A stretch of 64,000 bases of DNA from Pseudoalteromonas denitrificans DSM 6059 (lineage in GTDB: Bacteria; Pseudomonadota; Gammaproteobacteria; Enterobacterales; Alteromonadaceae): positions 43,424 to 107,423 of the forward strand of contig NZ_FOLO01000014.1 of assembly GCF_900112265.1 (NCBI RefSeq). The letters are read 5' to 3'. Position 1 is the stretch's first letter. Each line of letters begins with the position of its first letter. The translations under genes were made by a program, and so were the position numbers. Under the pieces are notes generated by a model, which saw nothing but the letters and a program-made list of their open reading frames with translations, ran no database searches and was not told the origin of the DNA. Of the stretch, positions 1-9,408 are shown piece after piece.

Positions 1-576
1 ATGTGCGAGTTCATGGATCACAACATAATCAATTACCCATTCAGGCGCTCCAGCAAGTAACAGATTAAAACTGAGTTGTTTTTTAGAATTACAGGCTCCC
101 CATCTACGCTTATACCTTTTTAATTGAAAATTTACATACTTTAAATTCATTACCTCAGCCAATTCAATAACTCTTTTTTGTAGGTATATATTTAAAGCAG
201 TCTTTAAGAATTCTTTTAATTGATTCTGATGATATAGCGCAAGATTTTTAACACGAGGTGAAGCACTCAAAACCAATTCACTACCATTAAACTGAGTGCT
301 TGAATTTTGAGATACGATAAGTGTTAATTTAATAGTACGATCAAATAATTGAAACTCTCCGTTATCAAAAGCAGATTGCTTATGTTGACTAAAATATTCA
401 GTTGATTTTTGCTGCTCTATTTTATCAATAATCCATTGATGTTTTTTATTCACTAATCTGTCGATATAACTTAGTGGGACAAAGTGAGGAGCTAAAACTG
501 TAACTAATGTATTTTTTACATGTATTGCAATCGTTTTACGCTTGTAGCTTTTTTTTAATTGATAATCAATCGACAA
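1..576 (-). CDS. YgjP-like (DUF45) zinc metallopeptidase, cut by window edge
   Basis: An open frame of 192 codons runs leftwards and off the window edge. Its visible end reads RWGACNSKKQLSFN and then PEWVIDYVVIHELAH, the signature of the YgjP/DUF45 family, whose HExxH binds zinc. The second histidine of HELAH is the last codon in the window, so the third ligand and C-terminus are missing. There is no in-frame ATG. I chose the TTG at 576..574 because two in-frame stops lie just upstream and an AGAGA ribosome-binding site sits five bases before it. Family members are cytoplasmic and poorly characterised; the substrate is unknown. It is divergent from the response regulator at 660. Confidence 0.8.
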   Translation of the reverse strand, partial: MSIDYQLKKSYKRKTIAIHVKNTLVTVLAPHFVPLSYIDRLVNKKHQWIIDKIEQQKSTEYFSQHKQSAFDNGEFQLFDRTIKLTLIVSQNSSTQFNGSELVLSASPRVKNLALYHQNQLKEFLKTALNIYLQKRVIELAEVMNLKYVNFQLKRYKRRWGACNSKKQLSFNLLLAGAPEWVIDYVVIHELAH

Positions 577-659
577 AATAATCTCTAAATAAATTTATTA
601 CGCAGTTCTAGTCAAATAGTTTACTATTCATAATACATAAAGGCGAAACATAAAAGCGG

Positions 660-2315
660 ATGCCAGAAAAAGAAATTATTGATTTCAAAGAAAGAAAAGT
701 ATTAATCGTTGATGATCAACGTTCTTTTCAAACTTTATTAAAAGGAATGTTATTTGGCCTTGGTGCTAGAAACATTCATTTTGCAGATACCGGTGAATCT
801 GCAATTAAACAATGCATGGAAATTAAGTTTGACTTACTATTTATAGATTATAACCTTGGTTTAGGTAAAAATGGTCGCCAACTGCTAGAAGAATTAAGAA
901 TTAAGAAGTGCTTAGCTGTAGGTTCTATCTATATGATAGTTTCAGGTGAAACAACACGTCCCATGGTTCTAGGGGCGGTAGAAGCCGAGCCTGATGACTA
1001 CCTAATAAAACCTTTTTCTCAAGGTGTTTTGAAAAACAGGATCCATAAAGTATTTAATAGAAAAAAAACCCTAAAGAAAACACTTTCTGCGATTTCAAAT
1101 GATGATAAAGATACGGCTATTACTGAAGTCAAAAAAATTATTTCGTGTAATAATCGGTATAGACAATATTGTACAAAGTTATTATCAAACCTTTATAAGG
1201 AACAAAAAAATTTTGAACAGGCAGAACAATTACTAGTAAATGAATTAAATACCAAGCGAGTTGCTTGGGCACTTATATCTTTAGCTGATATTTTTTATCA
1301 ACAAAAGTTATATCGCGATGCTTTAGCGCTTTGTAATGAAGTTTTACAACAAAACCGATTTCGTGTTGAAGCCCATGACATTAAAGCAAAGTGCTTATTA
1401 GCTCAAGGAGAGAAAAAACAAGCTTTAGACGTTATAAAAAAAAGTGCCGTTATTTCGCCCTATTCATTTACACGGCAATACTTATTTGCCGATATTGCAC
1501 GAAAGAATAGCGCCTACAACAGCTTGATTTGTGCCTGTCAATCAGTTTTAGCTATGAGTAAACGCTCAATACATCAAAACATAGAACACCAATTGAACTA
1601 CGTGCGTTCTTTACTTGATGCTGCTCAAAATACCGATAATGCACCAGATAAAGAGCATTATATAAAAGAAAGTAAATTAGCAATTCAGCAAGCCAAAAAT
1701 GAGAAATCCTTATTTATTAAAACACCATTTTCTAGCTTTGAGGCTTTATGCCATGCACGAATAGATGCAGTTCAAGGGAAATTTTTAAGCGCTAAAAAAA
1801 TCCTAGCGGATGCAAATTGTGTAATTGAAGAGAATAAAGAAACACTCCCTTACGATTTATACCCAGAATCTATTTTAACTTTATTACAAATTGGTGAGTT
1901 TGAAGCAGCATTTGAACAACAAGAAGCTTTAAAGCAGCATAATAAGAATAGCCAATTCGTTGAATCTATGATTCTGGATCAAACAAATAAAGCACAAGAA
2001 AATATTCGTATTTTTGAACAGCATAATAAAGAAGGTATAGAAGAATACAAAAAAGGTAACTTCAGCTTAGCAATTGAAGCTTTTGAAAAGGCGCTAGAGT
2101 ATGCTCCCGTTAATACAGGTAGCGCCCTCAATTTAATTCAAGCATTGATACAAGTATTACAACATTCCAAAAAAAATCGCACTGAAGTTGCTCAAAAATG
2201 TTCTAATACCTTTAAATTAGTAGATGGTATAAAACTGCCTCATTTACATGAACAACGCTATAACGATTTAAAAGCTGATTTTAAACGTGTTTCAAAAACC
2301 CTCAAACATGAATAA
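660..2315 (+). CDS. Response regulator: receiver domain plus TPR repeats
   Basis: The protein has 551 residues. A CheY-like receiver (about 12-135) has the full catalytic set: acidic pair D18/D19, phospho-acceptor D63, switch serine S95 and K117 in LIKPF. The rest is alpha-helical with degenerate TPR units (about 165-300 and again 450-500), including a recognisable ..GNFSLAIEAFEKALEYAPVN repeat. There is no DNA-binding or enzymatic output domain, so output is probably by protein-protein contact through the TPRs. No kinase is adjacent. A second 551-residue protein of the same architecture is encoded at 49835-51490, but with a degenerate receiver. The partner and pathway are not visible. Confidence 0.85.
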   Translation: MPEKEIIDFKERKVLIVDDQRSFQTLLKGMLFGLGARNIHFADTGESAIKQCMEIKFDLLFIDYNLGLGKNGRQLLEELRIKKCLAVGSIYMIVSGETTRPMVLGAVEAEPDDYLIKPFSQGVLKNRIHKVFNRKKTLKKTLSAISNDDKDTAITEVKKIISCNNRYRQYCTKLLSNLYKEQKNFEQAEQLLVNELNTKRVAWALISLADIFYQQKLYRDALALCNEVLQQNRFRVEAHDIKAKCLLAQGEKKQALDVIKKSAVISPYSFTRQYLFADIARKNSAYNSLICACQSVLAMSKRSIHQNIEHQLNYVRSLLDAAQNTDNAPDKEHYIKESKLAIQQAKNEKSLFIKTPFSSFEALCHARIDAVQGKFLSAKKILADANCVIEENKETLPYDLYPESILTLLQIGEFEAAFEQQEALKQHNKNSQFVESMILDQTNKAQENIRIFEQHNKEGIEEYKKGNFSLAIEAFEKALEYAPVNTGSALNLIQALIQVLQHSKKNRTEVAQKCSNTFKLVDGIKLPHLHEQRYNDLKADFKRVSKTLKHE

Positions 2316-2400
2316 GTAAATCTTATTTTAAATCACTATTTTTTAGCAAGGTTTCAGATCCCTGCTACCATTATATAAATATAAAACACTCCAATTTCTG

Positions 2401-3387
2401 ATGCTTATGACCGAAAAGCCAAAATGCAGATTTCATAGCCCAACTAAACAAAAATGCCAAGAAACAGATATGGGCACAGGTTTTTGTTTTTGGCATGATG
2501 AAAAGTTTGATAAAAGTGGGCTAAATTTAAAAGATAAGCTTGAGCGATATGCAAAGTCCGGGGGCCTACTTCAAGGATTAAAACTTAAACGTGCAAATTT
2601 AGATGGCTTAAACCTTGTAAAACCAGGTTCAAAAGAAGGTTATGATTTAAGTGGCAGTGACTTTTATCGTGCAAGCCTAAAAGGAGCCCATTTATTCAAT
2701 ACCAAAATTGAAAACGGCTCATTAATGAAAGCTAATTTAAATGAAGCTAACTTACATTGTTGTAGTTTAAAAGACACTAACTTACTTGGCATAAAATTAT
2801 TTAATACCAGAATTGATAATATAAATATAGGCATCAAAATATTACAACAAACACAAGCTCAAAGTGCCCTAAATGAAGGTAAAAAAGACATCGCTTTAGA
2901 TTATTATGAACAATCAGAAGAGATTTATCGAGATCTGCGTAAAGCAGCTGAATTTCAAGGGCTATTTGAGTTATCAGGTAAATTCAGTCATCAAGAATTA
3001 ATAATGAGGCGATACCGTTATCCCAAATGGTCAAAACGCAGAATATTTTCAAAGTTCATTGATTTATTGTGTGGTTATGGAGAAAAGCCACTTAATGTAA
3101 TATTTTTCTCTTTATCCTTAATTTTTTGTTGTGCCATGTGCTACTTCGTTTTTGGTGTTAGTCAATCTAATCACATCATTCATTTTAGTTTACAAAACTC
3201 TACAGCCGATAATATATCAGCTTTACTCAACAGCTTATATTTTAGTGTTGTGACATTCACGACCTTAGGTTATGGGGACATAACACCAGTCGGATACTCA
3301 CGTTTTATTGCTGCTTGTGAAGCCTTCTCAGGAAGCTTCACCTTAGCACTCTTTGTTGTAGTATTTGTCAAAAAGCTAACGAGGTAA
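2401..3387 (+). CDS. Pentapeptide-repeat protein fused to a two-TM potassium channel
   Basis: The protein has 328 residues. Residues 9-32 hold a Cys/His cluster (CRFHSP..KC..GFCFWHD) that could bind a metal. Residues about 60-135 are pentapeptide repeats of A(N/D)Lxx type (LKRANLDGLNL, LMKANLNEANL). After a helical linker come two membrane segments (about 233-253 and 302-322) flanking the selectivity filter TFTTLGYGDITP, as in Ion_trans_2 channels. This predicts an inner-membrane potassium-type channel with a large cytoplasmic N-terminal gating module. ATG codons at 2401 and 2407 are both possible, and no strong ribosome-binding site separates them. Confidence 0.85.
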   Translation: MLMTEKPKCRFHSPTKQKCQETDMGTGFCFWHDEKFDKSGLNLKDKLERYAKSGGLLQGLKLKRANLDGLNLVKPGSKEGYDLSGSDFYRASLKGAHLFNTKIENGSLMKANLNEANLHCCSLKDTNLLGIKLFNTRIDNINIGIKILQQTQAQSALNEGKKDIALDYYEQSEEIYRDLRKAAEFQGLFELSGKFSHQELIMRRYRYPKWSKRRIFSKFIDLLCGYGEKPLNVIFFSLSLIFCCAMCYFVFGVSQSNHIIHFSLQNSTADNISALLNSLYFSVVTFTTLGYGDITPVGYSRFIAACEAFSGSFTLALFVVVFVKKLTR

Positions 3388-3391
3388 TTTT

Positions 3392-3547
3392 TTAAGTTGC
3401 AATTTGCATTTGACTGACAAAAAACAAGCACATAAAAGTAAAGCTAATAAGTCTCAAAAAAAATAGCTGAGAGCGTAATTTTTTAATTTCTTTACTTTTT
3501 TTAAACATTCTGAGTTCTAAAGCTCGGCAATATTCTTTATTAAACAT
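3392..3547 (-). CDS. Small single-pass membrane protein
   Basis: This is a 51-residue protein with a basic N-terminal half (MFKKSKEIKKLRSQ) and one hydrophobic segment near the C-terminus (LISFTFMCLFFVSQ). The ATG at 3547..3545 is preceded at ideal spacing by AAAGGAG, so it is preferred over the in-frame ATG 30 bases further upstream. It is convergent with the channel gene, with only four bases between the stops. The family was not recognised. The good ribosome-binding site and the basic-then-hydrophobic layout argue for a real small protein. Confidence 0.5.
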   Translation of the reverse strand: MFNKEYCRALELRMFKKSKEIKKLRSQLFFLRLISFTFMCLFFVSQMQIAT

Positions 3548-3749
3548 AATAAATCTCCTTTGGAAATTCTGTGTCAATAATTAAGCTACATATAAATGAA
3601 GCATAATTGATGCCATTAAAGGTTAAAAAACTTAGGAGAATCGATTAGTAAAGTAATAGAAATGATTTGATAAGAAGTTGTATGGTGATGAATTTGAAGC
3701 TAGAAATAAAACCAAAAAATTGGGTTTTATTTCTAGATCTCAGTTTTTA

Positions 3750-4457
3750 CTACATCTGCTCAGATTTTAATTTTGCTAAGCGGTTTATTTGATGCAAAGA
3801 AGTTAAAAATGAGTATATAGGACCTAAGAATCCGCGCTTACGGATATCTAAAAAGTCTTCATCAGATAATTCATTTAATTTTTTCTCATCAATTAAATGA
3901 ATACCATTAATGTCTCTTTTTTCACCTTTAATTTCTAATGTGAGTGTTTGAGCTATTAACAATTCTTTTTCAGCTAAGTACTTTGAAAACCCAGCTGTAA
4001 CTTGGGAAAATTCAATAAAATTAATTAAAGACTCTTTACGACGCTTAAGATAATCTGTTTCCTCACCTTTTTCATCGAATAAAGCGTGACCTTCATCTTC
4101 ATTCACTAAGTCACTAGATTCATTGATGCCTACAAGTAATTTAGTTTCATCATTCGGATTTGTAGATAAAACAAATGGGTAACGTGTAAGTGCATGAGGA
4201 ATGTATGCTCCTTGCCATTTGTCATCTTTCATAAATAAGTTTTCACCGGGCTCAAGTCCAAATACCACTACCGGTTGAAATTCACCTGACTCACCATTTT
4301 TAATAAAAACTAAAGGATATTCATTTGCAACACGAGAAAATTCATGGGCAACAACTGGAACCAAATGTTGTAATTTTGTAAACTCAACATTTAAGCCGTT
4401 TTTAATTTTTGTTTTTGCATGTTCTTTACTACGTAAAGGTTGGATATTATCCGCCAT
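3750..4457 (-). CDS. SapC family protein
   Basis: This protein of about 235 residues matches the SapC family (PF07277). Typical sequence includes HLVPVVAHEFSRVANEYPLVF and, later, GAYIPHALTRYPFVL. In marine and freshwater proteobacteria SapC-type genes commonly sit beside a TonB-dependent receptor and a tryptophan-halogenase-like gene in carbohydrate-uptake loci, as here. The biochemical role is not established. I start it at the ATG 4457..4455 because GGAGAG lies about eight bases upstream; an in-frame ATG 57 bases earlier would add a hydrophobic tail without a ribosome-binding site. The 240-bp gap to the halogenase gene suggests its own promoter. Confidence 0.85.
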   Translation of the reverse strand: MADNIQPLRSKEHAKTKIKNGLNVEFTKLQHLVPVVAHEFSRVANEYPLVFIKNGESGEFQPVVVFGLEPGENLFMKDDKWQGAYIPHALTRYPFVLSTNPNDETKLLVGINESSDLVNEDEGHALFDEKGEETDYLKRRKESLINFIEFSQVTAGFSKYLAEKELLIAQTLTLEIKGEKRDINGIHLIDEKKLNELSDEDFLDIRKRGFLGPIYSFLTSLHQINRLAKLKSEQM

Positions 4458-4697
4458 GAGTACTACTCTCCATAAAATTAAGATGCCACTACTTTGAATG
4501 ATATACAGTAGCAATAAAATAAGTGCCTACATATTACATAACTTAGTAACCCAGTCAATTGATAACTATCAATGTTTATAAACTAACTCTTTATGCCTTT
4601 CCTTAAGATATAAAAAGAGACAGTTAGATTTATATTTGTACAATTTCCATTATTATTAATAACTATAAATATATCGTAAATACCAACTAACTAGTTG

Positions 4698-6218
4698 TTA
4701 ATTTTTAGCTACAGCAGCCTTTAACCCCATTAACCAGTCTTTATGTGGCATTAGATATTTATCAGCCTTATTAACTAAAACATCATTACTTTTAATAAGA
4801 GAGTAACTCTGTTCTATTTCCATTTGAGTTAATTTCGTTGATTTAGTGTCAAATTTCATTCCATAAAGTACATAAAGAAAATTCTTATCATCAAATAAGT
4901 CAAAACGACTAAAAAAGTCTGACTGCTGAGGAGGTTGAAGCTTAAATTTTTGTAAACGCGCTTTTAACTCTTCAGAAATAGTATCTGGTTTTTGATTATC
5001 TAACCAAAACTGAGAGTCTCTTCTATCAGATATGCAATAATGTAACTTTATAAAGTCAACTACTTTCTCCCAAACATATGTAACAACTTTATTATAATAA
5101 GGAATCGATATATCTATATCTGATGCATATCTAGGAAAATTTCGCGCTAATAATTCTGCAGAAAAGTCAGATATTAATATTGATGTTGCTTCTAAAGGCT
5201 CAAGAAAACCTTGAGCTAACCCTAAAGCTACACAGTTTTTACTCCAAAACTCTTTTCGATAACCTATGTCCATTGAGATTTTTCTTGGTGAAATAGAGTC
5301 CTTAGGCACATTTAAATATTCAGCATAAAGACTCAAAGCCTCTGTATCACTCATATGTTGACTAGAATAAACAAAACCAGTTCCTCGACGGTTAATAAGA
5401 GGGATATCCCAAATCCAGCCTGCTTTATGAGCTGTAGCTGTTGTATATGGATTGATATTTTCATCATCTACTAAGGGCATTTGCTGTACAAGTACTGTAT
5501 CGGTTAGCAACTCTTTAGCTTTACTTACAAATGGTACTTTTAATTCTTTATCAATTAATATCGAAGAAAAGCCACTACAATCAACATAAAAGTCAAAAGG
5601 TAACTCTGAGCCTGTATCAGTTAAAAGATGCGAAATATTAGCCTTATCATCTTTTTTTACTCCAACAATCGTTGCAAATTCATGAACAACATTGAATCTT
5701 TTTTGTGCGTTCTCAGCCAAAAGAGTAGCAAATTTGGTTGCATTAAAATGATAAGCATATGCTAAGTCACCTAAATATTCCCCTGAATTTTTTCTTTTAG
5801 GAGATAAGCCAAGTTCACATATTCTTGCTTGTATGCCGACATCATCAAAAGGACGACCCTCTCCTTGAGAAACCCAAAAAGGGCTTATATCAAAGCCTCC
5901 CGGATATGGTGTATCAAATGGGTGATAATAATAATTTTCGCCATGTGATTCGGGGTCTAGCCAATTAACAAACTTGATCCCTTGTTTAAAAGTTGCATCA
6001 CAAGAAAGGAGTAACTGTGCTTCTGAAATACCAAATCGTTTTAACCCTTTCATCAAATAAGGTACCGTTCCCTCACCAACACCAATTGAAGGTACATCTT
6101 TTGACTCTAGAACAGTAATTTCAATTTCAGGATCAGCATTAAGCTCGACTCCAAGATGATTTGCCGCTAGCCAACCTGCAGTTCCCCCTCCAATAATTGC
6201 AATACGTTTTATTTTCAT
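4698..6218 (-). CDS. Flavin-dependent tryptophan halogenase family protein
   Basis: The protein has 506 residues. The FAD-binding motif GGGTAGWLAA is at residues 10-19 and the second family motif GWIWDIP (WxWxI) at 267-273. K78, in ATFKQGIKFVNW, aligns with the catalytic lysine of PrnA (K79). E343 in EPLEATS aligns with the PrnA glutamate. The halogenation residues are therefore present. Homologues next to TonB receptors are usually annotated tryptophan halogenase; the natural substrate is unknown and need not be tryptophan. It lies 59 bp downstream of the TonB receptor gene, in the same direction, behind a terminator-like hairpin. Confidence 0.88.
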   Translation of the reverse strand: MKIKRIAIIGGGTAGWLAANHLGVELNADPEIEITVLESKDVPSIGVGEGTVPYLMKGLKRFGISEAQLLLSCDATFKQGIKFVNWLDPESHGENYYYHPFDTPYPGGFDISPFWVSQGEGRPFDDVGIQARICELGLSPKRKNSGEYLGDLAYAYHFNATKFATLLAENAQKRFNVVHEFATIVGVKKDDKANISHLLTDTGSELPFDFYVDCSGFSSILIDKELKVPFVSKAKELLTDTVLVQQMPLVDDENINPYTTATAHKAGWIWDIPLINRRGTGFVYSSQHMSDTEALSLYAEYLNVPKDSISPRKISMDIGYRKEFWSKNCVALGLAQGFLEPLEATSILISDFSAELLARNFPRYASDIDISIPYYNKVVTYVWEKVVDFIKLHYCISDRRDSQFWLDNQKPDTISEELKARLQKFKLQPPQQSDFFSRFDLFDDKNFLYVLYGMKFDTKSTKLTQMEIEQSYSLIKSNDVLVNKADKYLMPHKDWLMGLKAAVAKN

Positions 6219-6230
6219 ATTCTTCTCATA

Positions 6231-6257
6231 TAAAAAAGCCCAGTCTAAACTGGGCTA
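6231..6257 (-). terminator. Intra-operon terminator or attenuator between receptor and halogenase
   Basis: An 8-bp perfect stem (AGCCCAGT/ACTGGGCT, loop of four) is followed on the minus strand by six T. It sits wholly in the 59-bp gap between the TonB receptor stop and the halogenase start. It has the form of a rho-independent terminator, so it probably lowers read-through into the halogenase gene rather than separating unrelated units. Confidence 0.75.
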
Positions 6258-6277
6258 TTTTTACTCAAAAATAGCGT

Positions 6278-8926
6278 TTAAAAATTATAACTAACGCCTA
6301 ACTTATAAGTAGTTTCACCTTTGAAAGACCAAATTGGATTGCCTTCTTGAAGTGCAGCCTTAACCTCTGTGCCAGCTGCAGCTGCACCATATTGAACATC
6401 ATCTTCAGCGGTTAGGTTTACAACTTCAAGTCTTAGCGCAATATTATCATTCACACTCCAACCTAAAGTCACGTCTAAAGTTCCAAAATCATCATGCATG
6501 CGGTTACCGTAGTAATTACCATATTCACGCACCATATACTCTGAACGATAGTTATAAGCTGTACGCGCAGAGAATGTTTCATTCTCCCAATAGGCAACTA
6601 AGTTTGCACTGTGTTTTGAAGATTCAGTAAAAACACCTATATTATCGGTATAAACTTCCGCAGGAGCATCCGCATCTGTGTATGTATAATTTGCATTTAA
6701 CCCAAAACCATTATCCCAAGCATGATTTATTTGAAACTCAATACCATCAATTGTACCACCACCAGCATTTTGGTAATTGTTAACAATCCAACTATCAGCA
6801 GGAGTATCCAAATCATTATTAACTACGCCAATTTGTTGATCAACTTCTGTAGTTGCTACAATAAAATTACTGATATCCTTAACAAAATAAGTCGCAGATA
6901 CTAGATTGCCACTCCCATAATAATATTCCAAGCTTAAGTCAGCCTGTGAAGATTTCATAGGTAATAAACCAGGATTACCATAAGTAATTTGCTCATTTCC
7001 ACCACGATCATCAGGATAACCCGCAGAGCTTGACAAAAACAAGTTATCATAACTTGGACGCGTAATAGCTTGACCCGCTGATGCACGTAAAATCAAGTCA
7101 TCTTGTAAATCAAATGCAACATTTACACTTGGTAATACATCGCTGTAACTGTCTTTTATGCTGCTAACACCAGTACTCCAACCTTCATTTATTGCAAGAT
7201 CATCTGCAGGTGAGTTATCAATGACATGACCACTAGAAGTGACATCAGTTTTTATATAACGTAAACCAAAGTTTCCGCGAAAACCATCACCTTCAAAAGA
7301 GAACATACCGTACAAAGAGAAGTTTTCTTCTTCAATTTTGCCATAAGCTGAACGACTATAAGCAAACTTATCAACTAAAGATAAAGTTCCATCAATCATT
7401 GCATCTAGGTTAGCTTTAGGAACAGTCCACTCATCATAACCTAATTTCATTGTGCCACTATATAGGTCTGAACTATTAAATGAGTTAGTTTTATCTGCAT
7501 CATAAATGGCGCGATTTTGAGACTTTTCAAATTCATGTTCAGTAAAGCGAACTCCAGCTTCAAACTTATTGATAGCCCCTAAATCTAAGTCAAAATCAAT
7601 ATCAATTTGCACATAAGTTTCTTCATCCGAGTTAGGACCTTGAATACCAGTCCACTGAGATGTACCTACAGTTGTGTCTAATTGATCAATACCAAAGCCC
7701 ATATCACGTCCATTGATATCAATTTGCTTACCTGTGGCATCAACAGTACCAGCCCATTGAACTTGATTAAACTTATCACCCCACCAGCCATAGCCAAAGT
7801 TTGCACTCATTTGAGTACCACCTTCTGCCTTGGTATTTCCCGCGATTACTTCTAAAGTAAAACCTTCACCTTCATACTTGGCATTTAGTTCAAAAGTATC
7901 AGAAGTCATCTCACCTTTACGAGCCCAATTTTGGAAGAAAACTCTTGAAGGATCACTCTCGGGTGTTACACTTAAAGTACAAACACCAGCGGCATTGAAC
8001 TTCTGACAATTAGAGTCTCCATCACCCCAATCTGTATCAGTATTTATGTACATATTAGCACCAATACTATCAGCACCTAATTCCAAAGAGAGTATATGCG
8101 CACCAAACTCTAAGTTATCGGTTGGCCTATATTGGAAAGTTGCGTCTAATGCTGTACGTTCCTGTTCTTGAAGAAAGCTAGATGGCTGTATAGATGATCT
8201 ACCACCCCAATCTAAATCAGCTTCAGTTCCAACACGTAGATATTCGCGGTCAACATATGATCCAGCAACTAAAACACCAAAAGTTTCTTCATCATTTTTC
8301 CAGCTATATAGAGCCGAAACTTCCGGTGATACTTCTTCATTAATAGTTCCATATTCACTTTTTGCTGAAGCAAATACAGAGTTAGCTTTCATATCAAGTG
8401 GCTTACGTGTTTTAACAATTACAGTACCACCAATACCACCCTCAACTAAGTTAGCTTGGGTTGACTTATAAATTTCCATACCACCGATCAATTCAGATGG
8501 CAGCATAGAATAATTAAAGGAGCGATCTATATTTAATTGATCATACCAGCCTGTAGATGCTACATTTTGACCATTTAATGTTGTTAGTGTCATCACAGGA
8601 TCCGTACCCCTTATAGATACGGACGAGCCTTGACCAAATGAGCGTCCAACTGTAATTCCAGGAACACGACCTAGCGCCTGACCAACATCAGAGTCTGGAA
8701 ATTTACCGATATCTTCAGCACTCACAGCATCAATTACCGCATTTGAAAATCTTTTTGAGTTTATATTGGCTTTATTCGAAGCGCGTAAACCGCGTACTTC
8801 AATGACTTCTACATCTTCTTTAATTTTGACTTCATCAGCCGCAAATACTGAACCGCTAAAACCAGCGCTCATTGCAAGACCAATATTAACCGCTAATATA
8901 TTTCTTTTAAATTTTTTAGCTAACAC
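6278..8926 (-). CDS. TonB-dependent outer-membrane receptor
   Basis: The protein has 882 residues. It has a signal peptide (about 1-29, cut after VFA), a TonB-box-like segment (VEVIEVRG), an N-terminal plug domain (about 60-175, with DIGKFPDSDVGQALGRVPG) and a 22-strand barrel ending in an aromatic residue (SYNF). DIGKFPD and RASAGQAITRPSYDNL are typical of the carbohydrate-type TonB receptors of Alteromonadales and Caulobacter. The start is GTG at 8926..8924 behind an AGGGGA site. Two LacI-type palindromes upstream tie it to the regulator at 12298. The pgi and pgl genes in the same regulon point to a sugar or oligosaccharide ligand; the exact ligand is not readable. Confidence 0.92.
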   Translation of the reverse strand: MLAKKFKRNILAVNIGLAMSAGFSGSVFAADEVKIKEDVEVIEVRGLRASNKANINSKRFSNAVIDAVSAEDIGKFPDSDVGQALGRVPGITVGRSFGQGSSVSIRGTDPVMTLTTLNGQNVASTGWYDQLNIDRSFNYSMLPSELIGGMEIYKSTQANLVEGGIGGTVIVKTRKPLDMKANSVFASAKSEYGTINEEVSPEVSALYSWKNDEETFGVLVAGSYVDREYLRVGTEADLDWGGRSSIQPSSFLQEQERTALDATFQYRPTDNLEFGAHILSLELGADSIGANMYINTDTDWGDGDSNCQKFNAAGVCTLSVTPESDPSRVFFQNWARKGEMTSDTFELNAKYEGEGFTLEVIAGNTKAEGGTQMSANFGYGWWGDKFNQVQWAGTVDATGKQIDINGRDMGFGIDQLDTTVGTSQWTGIQGPNSDEETYVQIDIDFDLDLGAINKFEAGVRFTEHEFEKSQNRAIYDADKTNSFNSSDLYSGTMKLGYDEWTVPKANLDAMIDGTLSLVDKFAYSRSAYGKIEEENFSLYGMFSFEGDGFRGNFGLRYIKTDVTSSGHVIDNSPADDLAINEGWSTGVSSIKDSYSDVLPSVNVAFDLQDDLILRASAGQAITRPSYDNLFLSSSAGYPDDRGGNEQITYGNPGLLPMKSSQADLSLEYYYGSGNLVSATYFVKDISNFIVATTEVDQQIGVVNNDLDTPADSWIVNNYQNAGGGTIDGIEFQINHAWDNGFGLNANYTYTDADAPAEVYTDNIGVFTESSKHSANLVAYWENETFSARTAYNYRSEYMVREYGNYYGNRMHDDFGTLDVTLGWSVNDNIALRLEVVNLTAEDDVQYGAAAAGTEVKAALQEGNPIWSFKGETTYKLGVSYNF

Positions 8927-8980
8927 AGGATTCCCCTCGAATCATTTAGTTATATTTATTCACTTTCTGCCCAGTGAAAA

Positions 8981-8994
8981 TGACAACGCTGTCA
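8981..8994. promoter_or_regulatory. LacI-type operator, proximal to TonB receptor
   Basis: TGACAACGCTGTCA is a near-perfect 14-bp palindrome around a central CG, the usual form of a LacI-family operator. It lies 55 bp upstream of the receptor start and is identical to the site at 12153-12166. Confidence 0.8.
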
Positions 8995-9012
8995 AAACTC
9001 ATCCAAAATAAT

Positions 9013-9026
9013 TGACAACGTTGTCA
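9013..9026. promoter_or_regulatory. LacI-type operator, distal to TonB receptor
   Basis: TGACAACGTTGTCA is a perfect 14-bp palindrome. Its centre is 32 bp (about three helical turns) from the proximal site, so the two bound dimers would lie on the same face of the DNA. The rest of the receptor-pgl intergenic region (9027-9357) shows no gene that I can support. Confidence 0.8.
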
Positions 9027-9353
9027 TCTAGATACAAACCATACACATAAAATCACATCTTTGCTACATTTATTTTGTGTTTTTCATACAAAAATAGCGT
9101 TAAATTTCATCACTTGTTAAAACAAACGATGAACATAATTTAAATCAGCTATTTATATTTTTACATTCTGATATTGTACCTGCAAGATATTATATAATGT
9201 TACCCTTGTGTGTAAAGATGTAACCCATCGATAATTTATCATTATAGGTACTATAATATATTTTGATGATGCTCATTAACTCAATTAAAGATTTTAATAT
9301 TAGGTATTTACGAGGATTTATAAGAATAAGATGAAAGGATAAATTTTATTTGG

Positions 9354-9397
9354 GAAAAGATAAGATTTACTATATTAATACAAAATAAACCTTATCT
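9354..9397 (-). terminator. Likely terminator of the pgi-pgl unit
   Basis: An imperfect stem (AGATAAG..TTTA paired with TAAA..CTTATCT) lies just beyond the pgl stop and is followed on the minus strand by TTTT. It is AT-rich, so moderate strength at best. Confidence 0.4.
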
Positions 9398-9408
9398 AGA
9401 TAATAATA

